Source of the DNA: Ustulina deusta
Lineage: Eukaryota; Ascomycota; Sordariomycetes; Xylariales; Xylariaceae
Direction: 5' to 3'
DNA: 64,000 bases
Assembly (NCBI GenBank): GCA_023159155.1
Contig: JAJNNX010000013.1
Location: forward strand, 930,001-994,000
Made by a program: the position numbers and the translations under genes. Positions 10,427-19,446 of this stretch are shown here, one piece after another. The notes beneath the pieces are model-generated. The model made no database searches. It was not told the DNA's origin and was given only the letters and a program-made list of their open reading frames with translations. How positions within the stretch are numbered: position 1 is the first letter of the stretch; each line of letters starts with the position of its first letter.

Positions 10427-11470
10427 ATGGCCTCTATCAACCTCACTGCTGCGAACGGTGTCGACGACATCCTCAGGTTTGGTACATATTACCAAACGAT
10501 CGTTGCCATGGAGCCAGACGTGATTAACAACAGGAGGCTTCTATACCCTGAGGAAGCATCCTTTATCCGTGGGACTGCGGCTTACGACGACTCGACTGCG
10601 GTAGTAGCCTGCCAGGAGAGGCTGGACCTCGGACTTGACTATTACTACGATGTCAAGCATCAGATTACGTCATTTCTGAGAGTATGGGACGCTATTCTCG
10701 ACGAAAAACGCCGCTACGACGCCGTGGGCTGGCCCAGGAGGAGCCGTAGTTTCATGGATTCCTTCCAGGTCTGTTCGTACCTGATCCCGCAAAGGGTCAG
10801 TATCGGGTTTCTCGGGCCTTACGTGGGCATTCCGCAGCTTGATACGGGTTTTGACCATATCCCCGTGTTGAGCCGCCCAGCTTCCTACCACTCCGAAACG
10901 TCGACAGCTGTCAATTCGCCTCTGCATTGGGCAGAGTATGAGAGGTCGATTCAAGATGGCGACCATGGAGAGCCGCTTCTCTCCGGCGAAGAAGAATACC
11001 TAGAGATTCTTGCCCTCTCGCCAACTGTCTCTCATGACAGCTTCGAGGATGTTGATGTCCAAGACGACGGAGCCGAGATCATCTCCATTTCCAGTGACGA
11101 CGACGGCGGCGATAGCGAATACAGCGACGAAAGTGAGGAGCTCCAGTTCCCCTTCGAACCTGATGGTGGAAACGTCCCGAACAGCGGCTCCGGGGAGCCT
11201 GACCCATATCGGTCAAAGGACTTAGATGATGCATTATGGGAGAAGTTGCTGAGCGGCCTTCCCGAAGCGCAACGGCCACATCGAGAGGAAGCCCAGCGTG
11301 ATGAGAACATCGGCAAGCGACCACCTGTTTCTAACGAGTTAAAGCCTCTGGGCTTAGAGTTGGAAGACGTGACATCGAAGAAGCGGAAGTTCATGGCGGC
11401 TCATGGCAGCAACGACCATGAGTATGAAGAAGGAACTAGACGCGGAGGCAAGCGACCACGGACCCTCTAA
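10427..11470 (+). CDS. Acidic nuclear protein with SUMO-interacting motif
   Basis: 347-aa single exon from ATG. Residues 1-140 look folded, with many aromatic residues and no family I recognise. Residues 190-240 are very acidic and contain IISISSDDDGGD, a canonical SUMO-interaction motif (hydrophobic core followed by Ser and Asp). Two basic clusters near the end (KKRK, KRPRTL) look like nuclear localisation signals. It starts 175 bp after the F-box gene on the same strand, and the spacer is a C/T-rich fungal-type promoter. A SUMO-reading nuclear protein beside an F-box gene suggests ubiquitin/SUMO control, but that is inference only. Confidence 0.6.
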   Translation: MASINLTAANGVDDILRFGTYYQTIVAMEPDVINNRRLLYPEEASFIRGTAAYDDSTAVVACQERLDLGLDYYYDVKHQITSFLRVWDAILDEKRRYDAVGWPRRSRSFMDSFQVCSYLIPQRVSIGFLGPYVGIPQLDTGFDHIPVLSRPASYHSETSTAVNSPLHWAEYERSIQDGDHGEPLLSGEEEYLEILALSPTVSHDSFEDVDVQDDGAEIISISSDDDGGDSEYSDESEELQFPFEPDGGNVPNSGSGEPDPYRSKDLDDALWEKLLSGLPEAQRPHREEAQRDENIGKRPPVSNELKPLGLELEDVTSKKRKFMAAHGSNDHEYEEGTRRGGKRPRTL

Positions 11471-11911
11471 GTCCTACGGTCTGAGGTCTGAGAGGATGCA
11501 AAAGGGAGGTGTACAAGATTGACGTTGGGAACCGAGCGAGTTATTTTTGGACGGTTGAGTGGTTACCCTGCTATGTTACCTGCTATTCATGTAGTGCTTG
11601 TTAAATATATTACCCCCCCCTTGATGCTACCTATTAAGTTTTTGGATATTCTTGAACCTGCAGATATAGATCAGCCTCTAAGGGTCTCGGCCCATTGCTT
11701 TGCGTCCGCTGTCCTGGCTCCCCTTGCCTTCCATTTTGTCCGAGCACAGGCTATAGCATCAATCTAGTAGGCCGAAACCTGTGCGATAAGTGAGAAAACT
11801 TCGCGTATGCAATACATATCACAGACGAAACAATGACCGCTCATCACCATGAACGGGCAGTACATGTCGGCACGAGATATTTAATAGCCAATAGTATTTT
11901 TTACCGAAAAA

Positions 11912-14900
11912 CTAAAGCTCCTCCTCGTCCTCGCCCCACAAGTCATCCGGCAGAGGGTATGCCACCCTGGACTCCGAGAAAGGTTGGAATTCTCTCACCC
12001 CCTCTGCATCAATGTTCTGGGGAAGTTTGGGGCCCTGCGCCTCCTTAGGGTTTTCTTGTCCAGAACCACCAGCGGGGGGGAAGATAGGAGGCACTGGAGG
12101 GCGGATTGGAGATCGCATCTGCCCCCCCTGAAGGCTTCCTTCAGAAGAGGACATACTGGGCACCCGAAACGTGGAGGAAGCGTAGGGAGGTCGGACTGGA
12201 GATCGCATCTGCCCCCCCTGAAGGCTTCCTTCGGAAGAGGACATACTGGGAACCCTAAACGTGGAGGAAGCGTAGGGAGGTCGGACTGCAGACTGCTCTG
12301 GCTGCCCTCCCGCAAGGCTCCCTTCGGACGAGGGCATACTGGGAACCCTGAATCCGGTCCCGGGAGGGCGGATTGGAGATCTCCTTGACTGTGCTTGCGA
12401 AGGTTGTGGGTTAGATGATACCTTGTACCTAGGCATTATAGCAGAATCGACAGCATCTATTAGACGAGCTAACATTCCTTTTGCCGGGCGTTCCGGCTGG
12501 TTGATAATTGTTTCCGCGGCATTTTGGACTGCCTTTCCTTTACCCTTTTTGTCCCCTGTCACAGAGCCTTCTTCACGCGTTGGGGCAGGTGAAGGCAGCC
12601 CTTCTGGTGGCTCGCTGGATGGATTTTGGGTGACCGGGAGCCCATTACTCGCCCGGAATATCCCAAGGATATTCTGATGTTCTTCATTTCGGTGCATCGG
12701 GCTTTCGGCTCTGGGAGCGGTGGTTCGAAGAGTAGGTACTGCTTTGGGTTTGGGGGATTTAGGCCTTGCCTTTTTTATCTTCCTAGGCCTAACTACTGCC
12801 CGTAAAACGTCTCTGTCTTGCTTTTTTAGGGGTTTCAGCGGGTTGGCCTGGACAGCCTTCTTCGTCAATGTTGGCTTCTGTGAAGGTCGCGAGGTGGAGG
12901 TAGGCACGGCAGGCTCTTCGCTGAGCAGACGGAGTCTCTCGCTGCGCCGAGGTGTCTGAGGCTCCTCGCTGAGTAGACGGAGCCTGTTGCTGCGCCGAGG
13001 CGTCTGAGGCTCTTCGCTGAGCAGACGGAGCCTCTCGCTGCGCCGAGGTGTCTGGTTCTGCGGAGGATAGATCGGAGATCGCCTCGACGGCCCCGTAGCT
13101 GTTTCGGCTCGGGGAGGACTACGAGCCCGAGTCGTAAGCCCTGACGGAGTGATCGGGGAGCGCGACCGTCCGCCTGTAGGCCGTGTACGGCGATTCCGGG
13201 AATCGAGGCTCCGAGATGAAGGTGACCTACCACGCGGCCTGCCGCGTGACCTATCCCGTTGCCCAGCTGGCCGGCGGTTGTCACGGTTGCGCTCCTCATC
13301 CTGAGGTAGATTGTTTGTTTGCTGCGTGTCCGCCGTCTGGTCGAGCACCAGCTCTTGTAGCTGACTGGCCCGACGCTCGTCTGTGAATGTGCTTGGGTCC
13401 TCCGGTATTTCAGGGGAATGGGGCACTCGTGGCTGACTCGGCGGCTCTTTTCCAGTTGTTTCGACTCTAGAGGTTGTAGGGACCGGGCCAATAGGACCGG
13501 GAGGGAGGATTAGAGATCGCTTCGGTTGTCGAGCTCGATTTTTAGTTCTGCTGGTACCATTGGCTTGGGAGGAAGACCCGGCGCTAGACCTTGCTTGCGC
13601 TTTGGATCCAGATGAGAGAGACTGGATGCGAGCCTGGTCTCTAGCTTCTCTTCTTTGCCTAATGATCGCCTTTCTCTTTGCATTCTCTGTTAGCCGCGAG
13701 GAGGTAGAGTCAGGAGGGAGGATCGGAGATCGCCTCGATGGTGGTCGGCGATTGGTATCCTCATCTTGGAGTGCATCTCCCGTCGTTTGCTGCGCAAGGT
13801 TCTCCGCCTGATTAGGTACTAGCTCTTGTATCTGGCGGACTGGACGCTCTTCTGTAAACGTGCTTGGGATCTCTAGGATCTCAGGGACTTGGGGCGCTTG
13901 TGGCTGATTCGGCGGATGTATTTGGGATCGTCTCGACGGCTCTTCTTCAGCTGGTTCGGCTCCGGGGGTACTAGGTGGGATAGTAGACCCGGGAGGTCGG
14001 ATTGGAGATCGCTTCGACGGTCCTGCTTTTGCCCGGCCTGGTCTGCTCAGGGGATCAAATCGGGAAGACTTCGTATCCTTCTGTCGAACAAGGCTGCGAC
14101 TAGTACCCTCATCCTGGGGTAGGCTTGTTGTTTGCTGGGCGGGGGCTTCAGCTAGTTCTGCTCGGGGCGGCTCAGCGGGTTCGGCCGTGGGGGGGATAGG
14201 GACTGGGGTAGGATCGGGAGGTCGGATTGGAGATCGCTTCGATGGTCCTGCTTTTGCTCGGTCTGGCCTGTTTAAGGGATCAAATCGGGGAGACTTCCTA
14301 TGCTTCTTTCGAACAACATTGCGACTGGTATCCTTATCCTGGGGCGGGTTTGTGAACGGGCGTGGGTTCTGTATCTCGGGGGGCTGAGGTGGTTGTGTGG
14401 AGTTCTGTAAGGGATGGATTGGGGATTGCCTTACCAGCTCTTCTACGGCTGTTTCGGCTCTGGAGGGTGGAGTAGCATGAGTGGGAGGCCGGATTGGAGA
14501 CCGCGACCGACCTACTGTAGGCCGTTCTCGGCGATTTCGGGAGATGGGACTTCGGGAGGAGGGGGACTTGCTGCGTGACTTGCTATCCCGCTGTCGAAAT
14601 GGCTTGTAGCGACTGTTTCGTTTGCTATGGCCCCCGCTAGTTGGGTTCTCGAATGTCTTGGCGAGCACTAACTCTCGTGTATCCACCTGCAGAGTCGGTG
14701 GATTTATTTGGGAGGGAGGCTCCTGCATTGGCGACCCCCCCTGACTGGTTGGAGGTGCTCGCTGGGAGGACTGACCATGTGGCTGTGAAGGAGGTGGGGT
14801 CTCGTTGACCTGCATCGAGTCCCCGGGTGGAGGCCCCAGGTCTTCGTCGTCGATCTGCATATTTTCTTCCTCGGGGAAAGGAGGCAAGTTGCTTGGCATT

Positions 14901-16444
14901 TCTGATCCGTCTGTCACGTACGACCATGGGCCGAAGAAGGCCTCTAGGAAATCCTTTTGTACGAAGACTGCCGTCACTTTCTCTCGGCTATCAGCTTGTT
15001 CAAGATGGGGCAGGAAGGCGTCTCGTTGCAGGCCGAGGAAATTCCGAATGGTCAGCTTCCCGCCTAGCCAAACCTTCGCTCGTACATCCCAATCGAGATC
15101 CCAGTCCAGCGGGCGTGGTGATGGAGGCTTTACCGCTAGTCCGCGGCTGATTTTGGCCGTACGAAAGCCATATTGTCTCGCTCGGGCCCGGAGCCGAAAG
15201 ACATACCAAGGGTCCACGGCAGCCACCGGGGCAGGTTCGCCGCGCTTGTCTTGAAGAATCGGCTCGTTCGATAGATAAAGACAGTCTCTCTGTCCATCGA
15301 GGAAGAGCAGCATGCAGGCCAATTCCGCATCCAGCGACACCAATGGTTGAAAGATCCCTTCAGAAACCTCCATCAGCGGTCTTTCCGGCCGTGTCCAGCA
15401 CACATGTAAGGATTGGAAAAGACCTTCCTCTCCATCTTTCTGATCTTTCTCCTGAGACTCGTCGGGGTCATCGATGATATGGTTTCTCAAAATCTTGGCC
15501 CCGACAGAGAAGTATATCATGTTCTGGTGGAATGTCTCGAAGCTTGGAAAGATAACGTCCAGAGAGAGTAGGTTTTCTTTGATCCTTCGCCGGACAGACA
15601 CGCTTTTCACCCCCCGGAAAATTTCGCCTGAGTCCATCATGAGTCGGATATAGTCTCTATCCGCGCGATTTGAAGGATTACGGCGCTGGAGACAGCCGAT
15701 GGTTTTGGAGTCCATGTGTGGTACTACGGAGGCATCACCCGCGACCCCCCAATAGATGCGCGACATACGGCGGAGGTATCGCGCGAGTTTCTCGGGGCAC
15801 CGCAATGGGGTATACTTGTGCATAGTGCCAAGCTTGAATCCTTTCCTCGCGCCGGGGAATTCGAGGACGGCGCAGAGGGCTGCTACGATATCTTTGTGCT
15901 TAAATGCTCCATTTTCTCTTCGGAGCAAAAGGTTGAGGATTTTCTTCTTGCTCTTTGACAACTCTGATCTCCAATCTCCGCCCAAATCCGGCTTGCCAAG
16001 CGCAAGGCGGAATAGGTGCCAACAAATTTCGCCGTCTGGATATTTGGTCTGGTGCGAAAACCTGGACACGTGGGGATCGCGATAGAGCTTCACCGGCCAC
16101 CAGAACCTCTTCCCAAACTTGCCCCGAGCTGCCGCAATTCTCTGCCGCCCATCGAGACAGACGATGCGCTTCCGGAGACGCACCCGTGGGTACTTTCCCG
16201 TCTGCACGGTGCTCCGGAAATTGTCTTCAGAAAGGCCTAGAGCGATCAATAGTCTGCCGTACGTTGCGGCGTCGATTTCGCCCTTGATATGATGTTCCCA
16301 AAGATTCGGCTTGCACCCTTCCTTCTTGAAGATATCGGAGAGATGCTTGACGATCGCCGGGTCTTCGTCTCTTCCCTTACCGGGCTGGTAAGTATAGGCG
16401 TTTAATGGGACTTGGATGATCCCGACAATGTCTTCGTCTGCCAT
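11912..16444 (-). CDS. Giant DUF3723 protein with repetitive tail
   Basis: 1510-aa single exon. The first 540 residues match the fungal DUF3723 family: the core near residues 97-121 (LDGRQRIAAARGK, then WWPVKLY) is the family's ParB-like signature, followed by a helical region with a DGEICW motif. The remaining 970 residues are Pro/Arg/Ser-rich and repetitive: RSPIRPP or RRSPIxPP recurs more than a dozen times, a 16-residue unit (RRSERLRLLSEEPQTP) is repeated three times, and a unit around FRVPSMSSSEGSL is repeated three times. The extreme C-terminus is acidic. DUF3723 proteins are common in fungal accessory regions and in Starship elements; biochemical function is unknown, with nucleic-acid binding a guess from the ParB-like core. 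The uninterrupted frame argues against decay. Confidence 0.8.
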   Translation of the reverse strand: MADEDIVGIIQVPLNAYTYQPGKGRDEDPAIVKHLSDIFKKEGCKPNLWEHHIKGEIDAATYGRLLIALGLSEDNFRSTVQTGKYPRVRLRKRIVCLDGRQRIAAARGKFGKRFWWPVKLYRDPHVSRFSHQTKYPDGEICWHLFRLALGKPDLGGDWRSELSKSKKKILNLLLRRENGAFKHKDIVAALCAVLEFPGARKGFKLGTMHKYTPLRCPEKLARYLRRMSRIYWGVAGDASVVPHMDSKTIGCLQRRNPSNRADRDYIRLMMDSGEIFRGVKSVSVRRRIKENLLSLDVIFPSFETFHQNMIYFSVGAKILRNHIIDDPDESQEKDQKDGEEGLFQSLHVCWTRPERPLMEVSEGIFQPLVSLDAELACMLLFLDGQRDCLYLSNEPILQDKRGEPAPVAAVDPWYVFRLRARARQYGFRTAKISRGLAVKPPSPRPLDWDLDWDVRAKVWLGGKLTIRNFLGLQRDAFLPHLEQADSREKVTAVFVQKDFLEAFFGPWSYVTDGSEMPSNLPPFPEEENMQIDDEDLGPPPGDSMQVNETPPPSQPHGQSSQRAPPTSQGGSPMQEPPSQINPPTLQVDTRELVLAKTFENPTSGGHSKRNSRYKPFRQRDSKSRSKSPSSRSPISRNRRERPTVGRSRSPIRPPTHATPPSRAETAVEELVRQSPIHPLQNSTQPPQPPEIQNPRPFTNPPQDKDTSRNVVRKKHRKSPRFDPLNRPDRAKAGPSKRSPIRPPDPTPVPIPPTAEPAEPPRAELAEAPAQQTTSLPQDEGTSRSLVRQKDTKSSRFDPLSRPGRAKAGPSKRSPIRPPGSTIPPSTPGAEPAEEEPSRRSQIHPPNQPQAPQVPEILEIPSTFTEERPVRQIQELVPNQAENLAQQTTGDALQDEDTNRRPPSRRSPILPPDSTSSRLTENAKRKAIIRQRREARDQARIQSLSSGSKAQARSSAGSSSQANGTSRTKNRARQPKRSLILPPGPIGPVPTTSRVETTGKEPPSQPRVPHSPEIPEDPSTFTDERRASQLQELVLDQTADTQQTNNLPQDEERNRDNRRPAGQRDRSRGRPRGRSPSSRSLDSRNRRTRPTGGRSRSPITPSGLTTRARSPPRAETATGPSRRSPIYPPQNQTPRRSERLRLLSEEPQTPRRSNRLRLLSEEPQTPRRSERLRLLSEEPAVPTSTSRPSQKPTLTKKAVQANPLKPLKKQDRDVLRAVVRPRKIKKARPKSPKPKAVPTLRTTAPRAESPMHRNEEHQNILGIFRASNGLPVTQNPSSEPPEGLPSPAPTREEGSVTGDKKGKGKAVQNAAETIINQPERPAKGMLARLIDAVDSAIMPRYKVSSNPQPSQAQSRRSPIRPPGTGFRVPSMPSSEGSLAGGQPEQSAVRPPYASSTFRVPSMSSSEGSLQGGQMRSPVRPPYASSTFRVPSMSSSEGSLQGGQMRSPIRPPVPPIFPPAGGSGQENPKEAQGPKLPQNIDAEGVREFQPFSESRVAYPLPDDLWGEDEEEL
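12100..12370. repeat. 90-bp coding tandem repeat
   Basis: Inside the DUF3723 gene. GGAGATCGCATCTGCCCC occurs at about 12109 and 12199, 90 bp apart, and a third diverged unit follows at about 12289. The period is a multiple of three, so each unit encodes 30 residues containing FRVPSMSSSEGSL and RSPVRPP. Confidence 0.8.
12905..13060. repeat. 48-bp coding tandem repeat
   Basis: Inside the DUF3723 gene. CTGAG(C/T)AGACGGAG occurs at 12921, 12969 and 13017, a 48-bp period encoding the 16-residue unit RRSERLRLLSEEPQTP three times with very few substitutions, so the expansion is recent. Confidence 0.85.
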
Positions 16445-17090
16445 CGTCGATGCCGTGGAAGCTTAAGGCGCGGAAACTTTGTGGACTGGCAGTTTCATGA
16501 ATTAACTCTGAACTGGCTTAGGCCGACGTCCCGTAACCGGGAACCCAGGAGCGTGCAACCGAAATGGAGAACCGTCCTGGGCTCCTCATGAGCCGGATCC
16601 ACCCGCTCTTGTGGGCTCCTTGGTGTGGTAAACCGTGTGCCCTGGTTCCCGGCCTCGGGGTGCCAGGCTCCACTTAGCCGCTCTCGACCAGACTCTGCCT
16701 TTGAGGGCATAGCACCAAGCCAAATCGATACCATACAAGGTCTGCATACAGCTCCGCGACCGAAACAGAAGCGACGCCGCCCTGGGGTCTGCCTACCAGC
16801 CGGGTTGTATATAGCATCCAGTTTTACGGCACCTTACAAGGCTTATCGCGTGTACCATGACACCCCGAATCCGGGATCCCGGATTCACTTCACTGCTCTC
16901 TCCAATGACCGAAAAATTCCGGGTTCAAGGTAAAATCACAGACAATCAGCACAGTGTACCCAAGTGCCAATTATTGTGATGGTCTTAAGGAGTCCGAGAG
17001 TAGAAGCGACATATTCTATTCTGATGTAGTGTAACCCTATGGAAGTCTCCGCTAAAGGATTAGCCGCCAGCCGTAGCACCATGTTCCATC
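16445..17090. promoter_or_regulatory. Upstream region of the DUF3723 gene
   Basis: No coding frame with support. It contains the near-palindromic phrases AACCGGGAACCC (about 16535) and CCTGGTTCCCGGCC (about 16641), related to phrases upstream of the ferric reductase and near 6592. Possibly a shared regulatory element; inference only. Confidence 0.35.
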
Positions 17091-19061
17091 CTAATCTGTC
17101 TTCTTTTGCCACGTCTTTTGCGGGGTGTCATCTGCAAGCGTGCCAGTCGGAGAGTAGAGTGTTATTTCATCCCACTCTTCATCCTCCTCTCGGTGCATCC
17201 TACGAGACTTGCCCCCTCCCTTCTCCAAGTCCACGTCATCGGTAGTACTGAGCTTGCCCCTTCCCTTTTCCAAGTCCACGTTATCGGTAGTACTGAGCTT
17301 GTCGCTTCCCTGCTCCGAGTCCACGTCATCGGTAGTGCGAGATGTAGTACGAGATAGCCTACTGCTAGGTCGGTATTGTACTTCAACGAAGTCAATAGGT
17401 CGAGTTGCTCTACGATCAATGACAGCTTTACGGACGTCGGCGGAGAAGTCAGGATCACCGCAGGCTATAACGATCGTCAGCCTGGCCTATCCCGTAGGAG
17501 GGGGAGACTTGCCTACAACTATGCTCTTCTCCGAAGTGGCATCCATCATATGTTTCAGTAAAAGATCACGGTCAACCTGGTGAAAATATAACCAATGACT
17601 AGTTTCTTCGAAAACCGGCGTCTCCTTCTCTTCGAATGGGTAAACGCACCATACCACGAAAAGTTCCTTCAAGTATCAGCACGTCGACCACGGATAGTGG
17701 AACTAGGGTGCTAACATTACCGGCGTCCAGTTCTTGCAAACGTTTCAGGTAAGCAGCCGCCCATTCTGCTTGTGAGTTTCGCTCCAGGCTCCAGAAGATA
17801 TTCACTCTACAGAGCACGTCGTCTGATCGTCGACGTTCCCAGAGACTCCGGGCGATAGAGAGAACACCCAAGATCCCCGCTCCATGAGCTGCGAGCATTA
17901 CACTTTTGAAGTAGCTTAGATTCAGGTCCTGTCCGTATGGGCCGTCTATAAGTAGTCTTTCGCCCTTTCTGAACCGCAGCGATTTGAGAGGGCGGCTGTG
18001 CAAGACTAAAAAGGCCAGCTCTGTGCTACCTTTTCCCATGATGTCAGGCTCGTACCACAGCACTGCCATCGGATAACTAGCAAGCAGGTTATAGCGGAGG
18101 AATGACCCCGGCGGGAAGATATAGAAATAACTTCCCGGGAAATAGTGGACGCGGCGATTACAGGATACAGTGATCCGCGAGACCTCAGAATCGCCAGTCT
18201 CGTCGGTTATAGTCGCCCCGGTAGCATAGAACACGAGTCTGATGCACATATAGGTAGTCGTTAATACCCAAACTCCACCAGAAACTAAAATAATTATCTT
18301 AGATTGCCTGGCGGTCTGGCTAAGGACGTGCCAGGTGGTCGCACCCAGTGTGACGAGCGCAAGAACAAGGTGTATTTTCGCAAAACTCCGGAAGAAGTAT
18401 CGACGCATACAGTAGAATGAGGTGAACAGAAGGAGAAGGAGTCCCCCGAAAGCCTGCCGCCGTCAGCTTCGCCTGAAAAAGACGGCGGTCGACTTACAAT
18501 ATAGCCTGACGTAGTGGTCTGATCAAGCCGCGACTGCCTGAAGGCCAGCGCGGCGTGTATAACACCCTCCGTAATCACGACTCTGCCGATGAAATGGTGA
18601 AAAACATAGTATGTCGATAGTGGAATACCAATAAAGTCCGCGAGAGGGTTAGTGCGGCCCCCGAGGAATAACGGTGTTGTGTTAATGATGGCCAGCATCG
18701 CCGCCACGGATCCGATGTTCGTTCTTCCTAGGATAAGGACTGCACCATTAGCCCCAAAATACAAAGCGAGGATCACGGATTCTAATCGAGTAATGCTCAT
18801 CCAGTACCTCCTCGGCAGGAGGAGGGGATACTGAAAATTGCGGGTGAACAGGACAGTTCCAGGGATCATCGAGAGCAACAGCAATGGCGGAAAGTTAAAG
18901 ACAGAGGGCAAAAAGGAGTTGAAAAAATAGTGGAAAACATGGTGTGAACTAGGGTAATGCTGCGTAAAGCGCCATGTTATGTACCGCAAACAGTTTACTA
19001 CTGGGTAGAAGAGTAGGAGAACAACAAAGACTGTTAAAGCATATACCATGACGAGCTCCAT
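17091..19061 (-). CDS. Ferric reductase-type transmembrane oxidoreductase
   Basis: Four exons: 19061-18498, 18453-17650, 17576-17513, 17464-17091, giving 601 aa. The N-terminal half has about seven hydrophobic helices with heme-type His (YVFHHFIG, AKIHLVLA, TWHVL). Then comes an FAD-binding barrel (HYFPGSYFYIFPPGSFLRYN) and an NAD(P)-binding region (GPYGQD, LAAHGAGILGVLS, VVACGDPDFS). The family moves electrons across a membrane to ferric iron or oxygen. The expected HPF of the FAD domain reads SYP, so cofactor binding may differ. Intron 3 is a GC-AG intron (GCAAGT...TTATAG), and only that junction restores VVACGD. The C-terminus carries a threefold 15-residue repeat (TTDDVDxExG) unusual for the family. 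It lies 647 bp from the DUF3723 gene on the same strand. Confidence 0.85.
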
Positions 19062-19446
19062 TCTGTCCCGAGCGGTTCGTGAACCGAGTCTATCGCTGGT
19101 GAAGAATCAGAATGCTCCTTTATTTTCCTCCTTATTTGAGACCATTGTGATCTTGAGCCCAGCGACCGGGTTCCCGGCTCCATCTTCGTCAACCGTCCCG
19201 AAAGATCGGCTCCACCGCCTAACTCCCGGTTCGAGGTCCTAGCTACCCGTCCCTGAAAGACTGGTCTCTAACACCGGGCTTCCAGGATCTACGAGAGTAC
19301 CCTGACATCTTTCTAGGGTACATAAAGATGCCGAGATCCAGCATGTATGTAAGACTTCTCAACCTTCTCATACCAAAGCTTTGACATTTTAGACTGCCTC
19401 ATCCAGTTTCCCCAGTTTCCCCAGTCGACTTGATAGGACTATAAGA
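19062..19446. promoter_or_regulatory. Divergent intergenic region
   Basis: 385 bp between the ferric reductase (minus) and the Lys/Glu-rich gene (plus), so it must carry both promoters. It contains ACCGGGTTCCCGGC at about 19165, a near-palindrome related to those upstream of the DUF3723 gene, and a pyrimidine-rich tract (CCCCAGTTTCCCCAG type) just before the plus-strand ATG, typical of fungal promoters. Confidence 0.4.
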
